This document shows, piece by piece, positions 48,881 to 60,695 of a stretch of DNA of 64,000 nucleotides. Position 1 is the first letter of the stretch; each line of letters opens with the position of its first letter. Position numbers and translations under genes: made by a program. Location: NCBI GenBank assembly GCA_946699065.1, contig CAMPDV010000138.1:248001-312000 (forward strand). Reading direction: 5' to 3'. The DNA is from Loxodes magnus (taxonomy: Eukaryota > Ciliophora > Karyorelictea > Loxodida > Loxodidae). The notes below the pieces were generated by a model. That model did not search any database. It saw only the letters and a list, made by a program, of their open reading frames with translations, and was not told where the DNA came from.

Positions 48881-48957
48881 ATAGAGGATTGATATAATAA
48901 TAGAGTGAGGATATAAAGAATATTAAATGTAAATTAAAATTAAAGAGAAATCAAATG

Positions 48958-49590
48958 TTAATTAGGCTCTTCCTATTCGATCTACTCCAGACTTATATTC
49001 ATATCTCCTGCATTTTCTTATCTTTACTAAAGTAATTGCTAATCAGTGCTTTTTGGCTTTATTCTACAAGCGTATATGGTGTTGCAAGTGCAAAGACAAA
49101 ATATAAGTATACTAATAGCTAAAGCCATTCATAAGCCTATAAATAAAGCCCATGTTCCACTTTCGGAAAGAGAGCATCTTTACAAATCACCGTTATCATT
49201 ATTACAATATCTTTTCCCATCAATTTATTCACAGTAAGCATCTGGACGATAACATCGCCATCAATAGAAAACGTTTTCAACTGTTCAGAAAACTGCTCCT
49301 CAGACTATTAAAGGAATGTATATAATTAATAAAAGATCTAAGATCCCAAAGAATATTTTTTAATATTTTACCTTTTAAAAGCCTATTATTTCGCATGCTG
49401 GAAGAAATATCGCAGCCATGCAAATTAAGACTCCTTTTCCAGTCCCAGTATTTATACTAATAAGCAGCATCGCTATAAATGACATTATGGATATTACACA
49501 CGATACTACGAACATTTTTTTCGCTAAATCTTTCTAATCTTGATTCACTTTCACGCACTTACAAATGATGGCAGTCTATTCAGCTTCCAT
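48958..49590 (-). CDS. Cys-rich multi-pass membrane protein, copy 2
   Basis: A paralogue of 10138-10770 with identical exon (208 and 347 nt) and intron (78 nt) lengths, also 184 aa. It starts M-E-A-E-Q-T-A-I-I-C-K-C at 49590 and ends at TAA 48960-48958 after E-Q-E-E-P-N. Membrane segments, the Cys-rich loop (A-Y-C-E-Q-I-D-G-K-R-Y-C-N-N-D-N) and C-L-C-T-C-N-T-I-Y-A-C are conserved while many other residues differ, as under purifying selection. The three TGA Trp codons of copy 1 are kept and one is added in V-F-W-T. The second exon is also open in another frame, but that frame is not conserved in hydrophobicity or Cys positions. Confidence 0.8.
49305..49382 (-). other. Intron, 78 nt, with GC 5' splice site
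   Basis: Same place as the intron of copy 1, but it begins GCTTTT instead of GTTTTA and ends TAG. GC-AG introns are a known minor class; a splice-site mutation is the alternative. Confidence 0.6.
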
Positions 49591-51514
49591 TTATAAAATT
49601 TAAAAATACTTTACAATTTAAACATCCCTATGATGCTTTTGATTAAAAACGTAGAAAAACGTTTAATTTCTTATAATTTCTTATTTAATTTAGATATGCA
49701 AGAAACTGCTTAAGAGACATAATTTAAAATCTTAGAATGAATAACTAAATTATTTTTCATAAGCTCACTTTTTCTCTTTATCTTTAAATATTATATTAGT
49801 AATCTCTACAAGTTAGATATCTATTATATATTTACAATAATATCTTTTAAATATTACATTGATCAAGCTTTATATATAATTTAATTTTCTTTATAGAAAG
49901 TTATCTATATGAATTGACTATTAGCTTTTTATATATAGAGAATTAATATTATAATCAACACATGCCCATGGTTATGTTTATTCCTGTATAAAAAGAATAT
50001 TATGAAATAAATATGGTTTAAGTATAATAATTCCTAGAAGTAATCAATAAATATTAGTTGCCTTTTATTATTATTATAAAGGTTTCTATATACCATTATA
50101 GTATTAAATATCCTAGCATATCAATTTAGCTTTTATGCATTTAAAATCTTTTATTAAATCTTATTCTAATGAAAAGATAAATCAACTTATACTTCTTTAT
50201 TTAGGTCAATCAATATTATAAAATTAATAACTATAAAGAACTCTAAACAAAATTAGTAGAAGTTACTACCACCTAATTATAATAATATATTAATTTTATG
50301 TAAATTTATAGATAATAGTCTATTAACCGTATAGTACACATAATAGCTAATAGAATCTTTACTCTTCAAATTAGTTATTTCTATAGGTTTATAATTATAA
50401 ACAATATAAGAATTATAAGGATTATTATAATTAAATCATTTTTTGCTTTATATACCTCTAAAATAACTTCAATCTGACTAGCTTATCAAATTAGCTAAAG
50501 AAATGTTCTTATTATATTAAATGATTCTTATTCTTAGATATTTAAATGCTAATTTATTTTAACTCTTTTAATTGTTTTGCTGTTTAATGTTTACTATTAA
50601 AGCTAGCATTAATTTATTTACAATAATACCCTTTAAGTTACTCTATGAAATAATTTATAAAAATAGATATAATATAGTATATTTAATTATTTCATATCAG
50701 AATCAAATTAAAAATAGGTATTTTATTTTATGTATAGTAGTTAAAAAATCATAAAAAGCCTAGAACTCTGTTAAGATGCTAATTTAATCAAAAATATATT
50801 TTCTTAAGTTTTATATTTGTAAATTCCTTTCTTACTTTTAAACATTTTTTTTAAAATTAAAACAGCAGCATCAAAAAAAACCATATTTAGTATAATTTTA
50901 CAAATTTATATTTATCTACAACAGAAGGTATAATTATGTAACTCTCATTCTTTTGTAAAGATTTAGAAGTAATTATCATGCAATTGATTGTGATTCTTTA
51001 TCTTTTAATAGTTTTTAAAGATAATATAAGATAAATTTTACTATTATTCTCTTTAAATTTGATAAAAGTAATAGCAATAGAAAATATTTTAAAGCTGTAA
51101 GATATATATTTAATATTTTTTGCTCTTATACATTAAATTATCTTTATTTTAGTGAAGCAAATTATTTTCATATTAATTAAAGTATTAAATAGTTATTATT
51201 TAACTAAAACAATTAAAATTTGTTCAAATAATTTTCTAAATAGTTTCTTTAAGCTGTTCTTTAATATAAGCATTTTATGTATATTAAATAAAAATAGATA
51301 AATATACTACTAAATTCAATTTTATCCTCTCTTTCCTAGTTATCTAATGTATATTTACAACTTTGAGTACACCTATTTATACTAATTTTAAGATTAAAAG
51401 TATTATTATATTTTAAATAAGGATAAACATTTTTTAAATAGAATCATCATTATACACATGTAAATAAGAGTTTTTAATATATCAAATTTTAAAATCTTTT
51501 AGATTAATCATTAA
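49591..51514. other. AT-rich gap
   Basis: No gene recognised; a short standard-code ORF near 50572 is low-complexity. Confidence 0.4.
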
Positions 51515-52345
51515 AATAACTGTTCGCCTTCCGGCTTATTTGAAGTTTTAAATGTATAAAATTTCCTTTCCTATATGTTCTGTCCTTGCATTACACTTTT
51601 TTCTTCACTTCTCTCTTTTATATAATCTGAGTTGAGAATTTTTTTCAAAGTTTTTCCATTTCCCAATGGGAAGAATTCCACCGCTCTTTACTTCAGTTGC
51701 TATTAGTTAACATTTTTCCAGATATTCATTCTTATTTTTTTCTATTGGGTACATTTCCGTCAGAAATGTCAAGCGCTGTTGCAAATGAGCATCTTTTTCT
51801 TGCTCTAGGAAATGTCTTTTCCTGTTTCTCTATTTCCATTGGAGTTCCTTATGAAGGCTTCTATAAGTTTTCTACTATTAATTTGAGTCTTTAATCTAAT
51901 TTTACTCAGTTTTTCTCGTCTTGCTCTTGCGTTATTAAAATATCATTCTCTAAATTTGTAATTTGCTAATAAAATCCAAATTAGCTCTTCGGTCTACCAT
52001 AAGAACTTCATCATCATCTTCATGATTTATCAAATCCTGATTTATTACAAACATCTCTTCCTTCTAAAAGTTTAATTTATCTTCGAGTTTTTTATGTTTC
52101 TAATAAATTGATAAATCAGTTGTTTCATCTACTAAGAGTTAATTTGCTCTATTTCAATATTGTCTAAATCAAAGATAAAAGGATCTATATTGAATTATTA
52201 TACTTTACCTTCTTCGTTTATTTTTTATTTTTTCGTTATTACTTTTATCTATTCAGTTGAGTGGTCTCTTTTTTCAGTTTTTAATGGAGACGTTGAGAGC
52301 TGTGTTAACTTTTCTGTTCTGAATTTTTATCTCAGTTCTTACAGC
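51515..52345 (-). mobile_element. Gag/ORF1-like element, 5'-truncated sister of 27232-28247
   Basis: Very similar to the element at 27232, ending at the same 3' hairpin, but the N-terminal third is absent: homology stops abruptly at about 52341. It carries the same one-base deletion in the knuckle (K-R-C-S-F / C-N-S-A-W-H-F-W-R-K-C). 5' truncation with an identical 3' end is typical of LINE-type integration. Confidence 0.7.
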
Positions 52346-53065
52346 TTAATGATTAGTATTCTACATAAGCAATGTAAATAATTATATATATTTATAAAAT
52401 TTTAAGTTAAGTTAAAAGGTGAAAAATCTAGTTAAAGGGTAAGTATTAGAAAATTCAAATTATCTTTGTATAGTTAAGTGTTATAAAGTCTAAACTATCA
52501 AAATTATTGTGAATAGATGGATAAATATAAGTGAAAATAAATAAAAATATGATAAATAATTAATTTTATAAGACATTATAGATTAAGAATTTATTCTTAT
52601 GATATTAAAGAGTTTAATACTTTAATAATTTAATATAACATACTAATAACCATATTTATTAAATGAGATACTTCATATATAAGCCTTACTATATATCAAA
52701 TCTAATATTAATTATAGGATATATTTTATTTTACAAACAATAAATCTTACTAAAATCCAAGTAATTTGCATGCAAGCTAAAGAAGTAAGAAATTGCTTAA
52801 AATCTCATATCTGATAATAACTAAACAGCATATGCAAAAAAATTGTAATACATCTAACTAATTTGTATATTTTTTATAGTTTTAAGTTAAAATTTTATTA
52901 ATAATAAATAAATAATAAATATACTAGGAAATATACCTTTAATTCTTAAAAATGTTACAAATATTAAATTTAATTATTTCCTAAATTTTTAATTTTTAAG
53001 TATATAAGTGGAGATTAAAGTAAAAGTTTAAATATGATAAATATAGCACTAAAGATATTAAAAAA
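52346..53065. other. AT-rich gap
   Basis: No gene recognised. Confidence 0.4.
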
Positions 53066-54005
53066 ATGGTTGAAGGTTTCAAAGTCAGGCTTCTATACCA
53101 CCTCTTCCTAAGCCAAAAAGGAAGGGAGGAAGCAAGAAACCAAATCTTAATAATCTTAACAATCTTCTTTATCACAACCTTAACCAACACTGAACTAACA
53201 ACTTGAAATCTAAAAAAACAAACGAAAGCCAACCTTGAAGAATATACACACGGAAACTCCAACCTCAAGCGAGAAACCGAGGAAACAGATGAAGTGTGTT
53301 CTCCACCAGAAGGTATCAGGTTCAACCCTTCTGGCTAGATGAGCATGGAGTAGCTCATCAAAATGGTACTGAACCTCCAGGAAGAGGTCAAGAGATTGAA
53401 AAAGGACAATGATATACTGATGGCAAAACTAGACCTAGTAGAAGGAATTGAGTCAAGACTTATGTCCTAGGAAAGAGATCTTAACGCCTTTTGGAATATC
53501 TCACAAAGTCAGACTAACGAATCCTAAAATTAGCTTAAGAAACAGACTGAACTGGATAACAGACTCAGAAAAGTAGAAGAGAAATTATAAATTTTTAAGA
53601 AAGAGTAAAGCGAAACTGGAGCTATATAAATGGAAATCGAAGCCTAGAAAGAGCAAACGAATCAAGGAAAATAATTAAAAATAAAAAAGAAATGTTTCTG
53701 TTGTGGAAGCGTATGACATTTTTATCGGAAATGTTAGAAATTCTAATAGAAATAAAGAAACTATTAGATAAAAGAGCAACAAAAGAAAAAAAAAGAAGCA
53801 AGAATGAAAAGAATGTATTGCAACCCGGATGGTTCAATATACAAGATTAAGATGGAACCAAGGCAAGTTAAAGGATGGAAAACCTGGAAAAATCCGAGTT
53901 CCCAATCTCGCTAAAATTGGACGACCCGAACTTTTATATTTAACAGCAGGGAGCATGAACTGCTGTATTCCTGACGGGGTTGGAAATCCCTAAAACGGAA
54001 AACTT
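53066..54005 (+). mobile_element. Gag/ORF1-like CCHC element, near-intact
   Basis: ATG 53066 gives M-V-E-G-F-K, then one extra base shifts the leader; the next frame reads G-F-Y-T-T-S-S. From M-S-M-E-Q-L-I-K (53338) onward the frame is continuous. It has a coiled coil, Q-M-E-I-E-A-Q, the knuckle C-F-C-C-G-S-V-W-H-F-Y-R-K-C (Trp=TGA) and R-M-Y-C-N-P-D-G-S-I-Y-K-I-K. The end has TGA at about 53970, followed by GGGGTTGGAAATCCC. GC content is higher than the flanks. Only the leader blocks full translation. Confidence 0.75.
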
Positions 54006-54232
54006 AAAATTAATATTATATAGCACTATAGCAAATTAACTATTATAGCAATTTAATTTATTTGATTTTTATCTATTTTCAAATTTGCCTAAAATTCTAA
54101 ATTTTAATAATAGGAAGGGATTAAAAAGCATAAGTATGATATAGATAATAACTATAAATGCAATTTAAAGCAAGTATCTATATAAAATATAATACATTTA
54201 ATAATTATATATATATTTTTTTTTAAACCGCC
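54006..54232. other. Short AT-rich gap
   Basis: No gene recognised. Confidence 0.4.
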
Positions 54233-54730
54233 ATAGTTGTTCGAAAGAGAACAACAAGGTCATCTTCATCAGAGGTTGGGGAAGTTAAGTACCCATAATC
54301 GACTTTATGTCTTCCTCTGCTTTGGTTTGACCTCGAGACATAAGATTCTTAGACCTTCGACACTGGCTTAGTTTAGATTTAATGCTGGAACGAAAAAGAA
54401 ATAATATTGCGAGCTTCATCAGAGGTGTGGAATTTAAGTACCCATAATTGACACATGTCGTCCTCTGTTTTGGTGATGCAATGAGACACAATCCTGCCAT
54501 GTCCTTGGACCTCCAGCAAGTATTAAAGATTACGAGTATTCTAAAATTATATCAGTATTGAACATTTTTATCAGTACTGAATAATTATACCAGTATTGAA
54601 CAAGGTTTATCAGTATCTGATAATTTGATCAGTAACAAACATTCTTGTCAGTATGAAACATTTTTTTTTAAAGATCTGCGAGCCAATGAGAGTGCTACGC
54701 GCTCTATAATCAAATTTATTTATTTATATA
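54233..54730 (+). mobile_element. 5S-like SINE, family alpha, copy 2, with partly doubled head
   Basis: The 5S-like core occurs twice: GTCATCTTCATCAGAGGTTG...AAGTTAAGTACCC at 54261-54300 and GCTTCATCAGAGGTGTGG...TTTAAGTACCC at 54413-54443. Then come the same short repeats and tail hairpin as at 11242. The doubling could reflect one SINE inserting in another, or template switching. Confidence 0.65.
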
Positions 54731-55160
54731 TATTTATCTATATTTCTAAGATATCATTAATAATTTTAAGCTTAATTATTTATTTGTGAAGTAACTAATA
54801 AGAGTAATATAAAGTATATGCAGTTAGTTAAAGTTATTATATTATAGTTATATAAAGTTATAATATATAAATATATACATTAAGTAAAATAATTTATATA
54901 TGAATATAGATATTAAGACATAGTTCACTAATATTAGCTTTAAAACTTAAATATTCTATATAATTTTAAGATATATAGATTGATTTAGGATCTATTTAAT
55001 ACTTTTCTTTTACTATAAATAAATTTTAAGATACATTTAAAATTATATTGGTATAATTCATTATAGAATATCTAAAATCATAGAATAAGCATTTCTTTAG
55101 CTAAATATTAAATCTACTGAGAAATTGCTATATAAGTATTTTTATTTTATTATAATTTTA
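54731..55160. other. AT-rich gap
   Basis: No gene recognised. Confidence 0.4.
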
Positions 55161-56850
55161 AACTATTTAATAATGGGACTCTATTGAAAATTTGCAGACC
55201 CGCTTCCAACATGCCGCTTAATTTGGATTGGAACTGATTTGGAAACTATACAATTTTATATAAGGATTTCTTCCTATTAGCAAATCTCTTTAAGTTAACA
55301 CAAAAATATCTAGTTTATCACAAGTGCTTCTGACTTTAAGGAGGAATAAAAAGAAAAAAGTAACAGTAAAATTTCATTTAAATGATTATTATAAAAAACA
55401 GACATTAAAAGCAATCATTCCAGTTAATAATTAGGAAAGAATTACATCATTAGAAGAAAACCCAAATGAACAAATGGCTTAATCGGTATAAAAAAACGAC
55501 CAGATATGCGTCACATAATGGATAGGTGCTCCTAATTTAATACATACCTTGATACGAAATACAAATATCAAAGAATAAAACCAACAGAAAATAAATAAGA
55601 TAAAGTAATTTACGCAATTTTTGATCATCTAAATTGAGAGCATGGGTAAAACAGAGCAAGAATATAAATCCAACTAACAAGAAAAATTCTTATTGGATTA
55701 AAAAATGAAGAAGAAAATACAAAATTTGGGGAAAAACAAATATGAAAATATAAAAATTGGCTAATAACAATAGAGAAAAAAATAGAAGAACATAGCAATA
55801 TTAAAACTACCCTATTTACTGGGCTTTATATAAAAGCTAATCTTAATCTTATAGAAATACAACTAAAGGAATATGTAAAAAATTATGCATAAAAGATTGA
55901 AATCATTTTAAAAGTAGATTACTCTAGTACAAAATTAACAGAAAGATATCTTAATAAAAATTGAGAAAAGGTGATCAACTATTCATCTCGACAATAGAAG
56001 AGATTACAAGAAATATGAAAAAATAAATTGAAAGCATCTTAAAAATAATGAGAACGGAGAAATGAGTAAAAAACTGATATATCTCTAAAAAATTAAAAAA
56101 TCAAATAAATGACAAATAATATAGAAAAAAAATTAGATAAAAAATATAAAAGCCAAAATTAGAGCAATTCTAATTTGAATTCTTAAAGAAAAACATATAA
56201 AAAAAGAAAAAATAAATTTAAAGTATTGAGGAATATCAAAAGGAAGAGAAATACAAATAAATAATATAAAAATAATTAAACATAGATACAATAAACGTAA
56301 GAGGAATAAAATCAAATAAAGAAGAGCTGATTAAATATAGGTCAAAAAAATGATGTTATGACCATTTAAGAAATAATCTAGACTAAATCAAAGAGATGCC
56401 TTATATATTTAGATATAGGTCAATAATAAATCCAGAAACAGGTATAGTAAAGGAGTAGCCTTTTATCTAAAGGAATAATTTACATTAAAAACTAAAGAGC
56501 TGGAAATAGCTGATGTAGACAAAGTTATTTTATTCTTAGGAAGAAGAATAATAAGTATAATTCTAGACAAAATGTTAGCTATAATAAATATGTTTGCACT
56601 AACATCGTCAGATATAGACTAAATAGAACTTTTTACGAATGTCTCAAATAATCTATAATAGCAGCAAATAGCAAAAGTATCTAGGTTATGATACTAGGAG
56701 ACTCTAATGCTAATATATCACAATTCCTATCTTATGAAATGAATAATGAAGGAGTACATCTTCTGGAATAAATGAGGGAATTCTTATTAGTATGTAAAGA
56801 TACATCTTAAGACCCAGCTTATATAGCAATATAAAGAAAATGTAGATTTA

Positions 56851-57122
56851 AAATATAATATAATATAATATAATATAATATAATATAATATAATATAATA
56901 TAATATAATATAATATAATATAATATAATATAATATAATATAATATAATATAATATAATATAATATAATATAATATAATATAATATAATATAATATAATA
57001 TAATATAATATAATATAATATAATATAATATAATATAATATAATATAATATAATATAATATAATATAATATAATATAATATAATATAATATAATATAATA
57101 TAATATAATATAATATAATATA
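56851..57122 (+). repeat. (TAATA)n array, about 54 units
   Basis: A nearly perfect 5-bp tandem repeat inside the LINE, between endonuclease and reverse transcriptase regions. Under the altered code it is open in every frame, so it would not interrupt translation. The standard-code minus ORF made only of I/L/Y is an artefact of this array. Confidence 0.95.
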
Positions 57123-57789
57123 GTAAGCTAATATATAATCCCAATATACTTAATAAAAAAATTTACTAATAGAGAACTACAGGAGATTATTAACCATCAA
57201 AATTGAAACTAAAAGATATTAATCAATGAAGAGAAAATCGGATATAAAAAAGACTGTTACTTTAAAAGCAAAAAACAACAAAAAATAGCCCTAATAATGA
57301 ATCAAAAATAGATGAATAAGAAGTCAAAGAGTGTAAATGATGATAATTTCTATAGAAAATGAAAGAATCGTATTGAAGAAGAAGTTAAGGAAATTTACGA
57401 TATATAACCAATTAAAAAAGAACATATTAATAAACAGTAGAAACTAAAAAACTAGCGAAATAATTAAGAAAATAAGCAAGACGAGTTAAATGGTTAATCA
57501 GATATAGACAAAAAAACATTAATCAGGAAATTAAGAAAAGATTAGATATTAAAGAATTATGTCAACAAGAAAAAAAAGACAAGATAAATTAATTGAATTT
57601 ATATTTAGACAAATTAATCAAGAAATTCAAAGTGAAATCTGAAAAGGACTTTAAAGATGATTGAAAAAAAGAAAAAATACACCTTGAACTCTAATAGATG
57701 AGCAAGATATTTATAGATAAAAGAAAGCATAGAGAAACCGTACTTAAATGGAAAAAGCAAGCAATCAGAAAATTAAAAAAAATTCTATC

Positions 57790-58166
57790 TGGTCTCAAAA
57801 GAAAACCTCAAAATTGTAGTTCATCATCACATCTAGTTGGATAGGAGTTTATTTATTCGTATAATCAAGGATCTATTCTTTTAAGGTGTGATTTAGCAGA
57901 AAAATAGGCCTATAATTCAAAGGATAATCTATTCTAACCTTTTTTTGTAGAAATGTAATTTAAAATATTTGATTTCACTTGGGATTAATCTTTGTTCAAT
58001 TATTCTTTTCACTAATATTATTATCAATTTTTCTAATTTATCTCCTTCTGCTTTTTTAGTTCGTATTTGGATTTTGTCTAGTCCAATTTTTTTCTTTAGG
58101 CTAACTTCTTTATACAATATGGCTTCAAGCAAGGCAAATCTAGCTTATAGCGAATCTTCAATATAA
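57790..58166 (-). other. Inverted segment of the LINE reverse transcriptase
   Basis: On the minus strand: I-G-L-D-K-I (family G-x-D-G-I), L-I-P-S-E-I-K-Y-F-K-L, Y-K-K, then Y-R-P-I-F-L-L-N. These are the early RT blocks, which should precede the plus-strand Y-T-D-I-Q-K-A-F-D block at 58213. The segment therefore lies backwards between the linker and the rest of the RT. Confidence 0.65.
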
Positions 58167-59388
58167 GTACTGCATAAAACTGACTATATGAAAAATTAAG
58201 AAACGATATTAATATATACGGACATTCAGAAAGCATTTGACTCCATAATGAGAGAAAATATAATATAAGTCTTAAATGAAATTGGGGTACCTGAATAACT
58301 AATAAAAGTTTTAGTGGAGATACAGAGAAGAAAACGTAAAACTAAAGTTAATAATATGCTATCAGATAAATTTAAAGTAGAAAAATAGGGTAAAATAAGA
58401 AAATAACTGTTCTCCAAAACTATTTACATAATTATAAACATACACTAAATAAAGTAAGACAAATGGTGGTAGTTTAAGCAAAAATATGAAAAATGAATGA
58501 TACATAACATATGCTGATAATATAGCTTACTTATAAGTCCTGATTAAATAAAAGAGATGATTGGGGTATTAGAAGAATGATTAAATAGTATAATATGTAA
58601 ATAGTAAATAATAAAAAATGAATGTTATGAAATAAGAAACAAATAAATAATAAAAATGTGTAGAATATCAGTAGAAAGAGTGAGCAAATACAAATATCTA
58701 GGGAGTTTAATATAGGAAAGCATCTCTTTTCAAGTATATTTAGAGTGAGAATAACGGAAAACTAGAAACAAAGGCATGGATTTTAAATAAGTTAACAATA
58801 GAGAAGGAATAACTCCTTATAATGCATCAATGATATAAAAGGCATTCTATAATCAAATTTTTTGATATAGAAGTGAATGCATCCAGTTTATTGAAGAAAT
58901 TATAGGCACTGAAATCCTTAAAAAATTGAAATAAATTAACGAAGAATATTGAGAGCCTTAATTGATAGTTCATTAGAAAAAAAATTGATAAATCAAGATT
59001 TATCTCTGAATGAACTAATGTTTCAGCTATCAAGTAAAAATGAAAAATATTCGAAATTTACTCAAAAAAAAGTTATGAAAAAGATTGAACTAAAGGATTA
59101 GATTATTTCAGAAGATTAATGGAATAGACAAAAAGTTGAAACAATAATAATGGAAAAAATTAAACAACAAAATTGAGCATAATCTATAGAACGGATGTAA
59201 AAATAAGCATCTGCTTCTAATACTGCAATAAATGGATCCTATGAGACATCGAAGGTGCATCTATCTATTTATGATTTAAAAAGTTAAAAGTTAAAAAGCT
59301 TTGTTAAAGCCTTAGTAGTCAACCATATGACCTATTCTATCAGCTTGTCTCCATTAGTTTGTCTTGAACTTCTACTAGGCTTAGTTAG

Positions 59389-59414
59389 GCGGTGTAGCAC
59401 TTCATTAGCGCACC
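59389..59414 (-). repeat. 3' tail hairpin of the Gag-like element
   Basis: The minus strand reads GGTGCGCTAATGAAGTGCTA then CACC, a hairpin resembling the SINE tail (TGCGCACC...GTGCTACGCGC). It lies 6 bp after the TAA that ends the Gag-like frame at 59420. Confidence 0.55.
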
Positions 59415-59419
59415 ATCCT

Positions 59420-60139
59420 TTAATATTCTGTATAGTTTTCATCTTGCATGTAGCGTTCCTAATTATTTATCCAAGGATTAAGATTTGAATTAAAGAATTT
59501 TTTTCTATAAATTTTTCCGCTTTATGTTGGATATATCCTAAATAGTTTTCTAAAAATATCTTATTTATTCTTTCTTTAAATTTCGCTTAGTTAGTAGCAG
59601 TATTTTCATTGGTGTTATTTATTGCACACGTAGCATTTTATTCTTCTTTTAACCTATTATTTCCGTAACACTTATTTAATTTAAATTTACTACTTATTTT
59701 AAATAAACGTTTACTGTTTATTTTAATTTGAGGCTTCATTTTCTATTTCCATAGGATCTGATTAATTCTTTTAAATCGAAAATGGCGTAACCTGAGATTA
59801 TTATTAAATTTAAAGAATTCTTTGTTCCAGTTTGTTTTCTATTTCTTATGATTATTAATATTGTTTCTAAAGTAAAGACGTTATTAGTTTTTCTAATTTT
59901 TCTACTTTATCAGTGAGGTATCTATTTTTAAACATAAACTCTTTTAATGACTTAGATAATATTTCTATTTGAGCTTGTGTTGGAAGTTTTTTTAATTCTG
60001 GATTTCCAAGTGGTTAATGTTCGTCATATCAATCATATTTCTCACTTTCACTCATTGTAATTATTTCGTTTTTTTATTTTTTAGAGAATTTTCCTGCTTA
60101 AATGTTTTGTTCAAAGTTCTGTTATTTCTTAGAAGCCAT
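59420..60139 (-). CDS. Intact Gag/ORF1-like zinc-knuckle protein, variant spacing
   Basis: A 239-aa frame from ATG 60139 to TAA 59422-59420, uninterrupted under the altered code. N terminus M-A-S-K-K-Q-Q-N-F-E, a coiled coil (L-T-D-K-V-E-K-L-E-K-L-I) rich in Gln, S-D-P-M-E-I-E-N-E, knuckle C-Y-V-C-N-K-Q-H-Q-W-K-Y-C and module Y-P-T-Q-S-G-K-I-Y-R-K-K. The knuckle has three residues instead of four between the second Cys and His, so its zinc binding is doubtful. The leader differs from the G-F-K-K-G-F-Y type, making this another subfamily. It is transcribed away from the copy at 60696. Confidence 0.7.
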
Positions 60140-60179
60140 TTTATTATCATTTAATAAACATAGAAAAAAAGAAATTTGC

Positions 60180-60480
60180 TACTAATTCAGATTACGTAAA
60201 AAATGTATCGGAGCAGGAAAGACACTGAAAAAAAATCTTCTGATAAGAAAATTTTGCAGCAAAGAAGAAGGTGAGATTCACATTACAAGCATGTGTAAGA
60301 ATATAGAGAACAAAGAGATCAGTGCAGAAAAAATTATAAGAACTACATAAAATAAATAAATAGAAATTATAATAAATAATAAATAATAAAATTTCAATTA
60401 ATAGAAATAGCATGAGAAATCAACAAATTAGAACTTTGAATACTCACGCTAAAAGATAGCTAAAGAGAAAAAAATGATCT
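60180..60480 (+). mobile_element. Possible Gag-like fragment
   Basis: K-H-V-Q-E-Y-R-E-Q-R-D-Q-C-R-K-N-Y and a lysine-rich context recall the knuckle end of the family. The match is weak and the region may be chance low-complexity sequence. Confidence 0.3.
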
Positions 60481-60695
60481 AATAGTAAAAGATTTAATAA
60501 AAGGAATATTGAACATAAGAAGAAAGGGTATGCAAGTAAAATTCTTCACTGGGTGAAAGTAATAGGAAAGGATTACAGGGCAGGTTTAAGTGAACATACA
60601 TGGAGCTTAAAGGAACCTATTAGAAATAAATAATAAAGCAAAGAATAGATCTCTAAATTTCAAAATAATATAGAACAATTATAATAAATTTGAAA

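Larger units (their letters stand above)
55161..59230 (+). mobile_element. Degenerate LINE: APE endonuclease plus reverse transcriptase
   Basis: The only polymerase-bearing element here. Upstream (55330-56270) is a lysine-rich frame of unknown role. Endonuclease pieces: I-N-V-R-G-I-K-S-N-K-E-E-L at 56289, D-V-M-T-I-Q-E, G-V-A-F-Y-L-K-E, M-L-A-I-I-N-M-F-A, and M-I-L-G-D-S-N-A-N at 56687 (family G-D-x-N-A). After a pentanucleotide array and a basic linker come reverse transcriptase blocks: Y-T-D-I-Q-K-A-F-D-S-I at 58213, T-Y-A-D-N-I-A at 58510 (family Y-A-D-D) and S-K-Y-K-Y-L-G-S-L-I near 58690. The Asp-to-Asn change, several frameshifts and the inverted segment show it is dead. The clade cannot be assigned by eye. 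Confidence 0.8.

Noticed and set aside
53622-53837. Minus-strand 71-residue hydrophobic ORF
   Set aside because: Antisense shadow of the zinc-knuckle region of the plus-strand Gag-like copy.
56848-57144. 98-residue minus-strand ORF made of I, L and Y
   Set aside because: It is only a translation of the (TAATA)n array.
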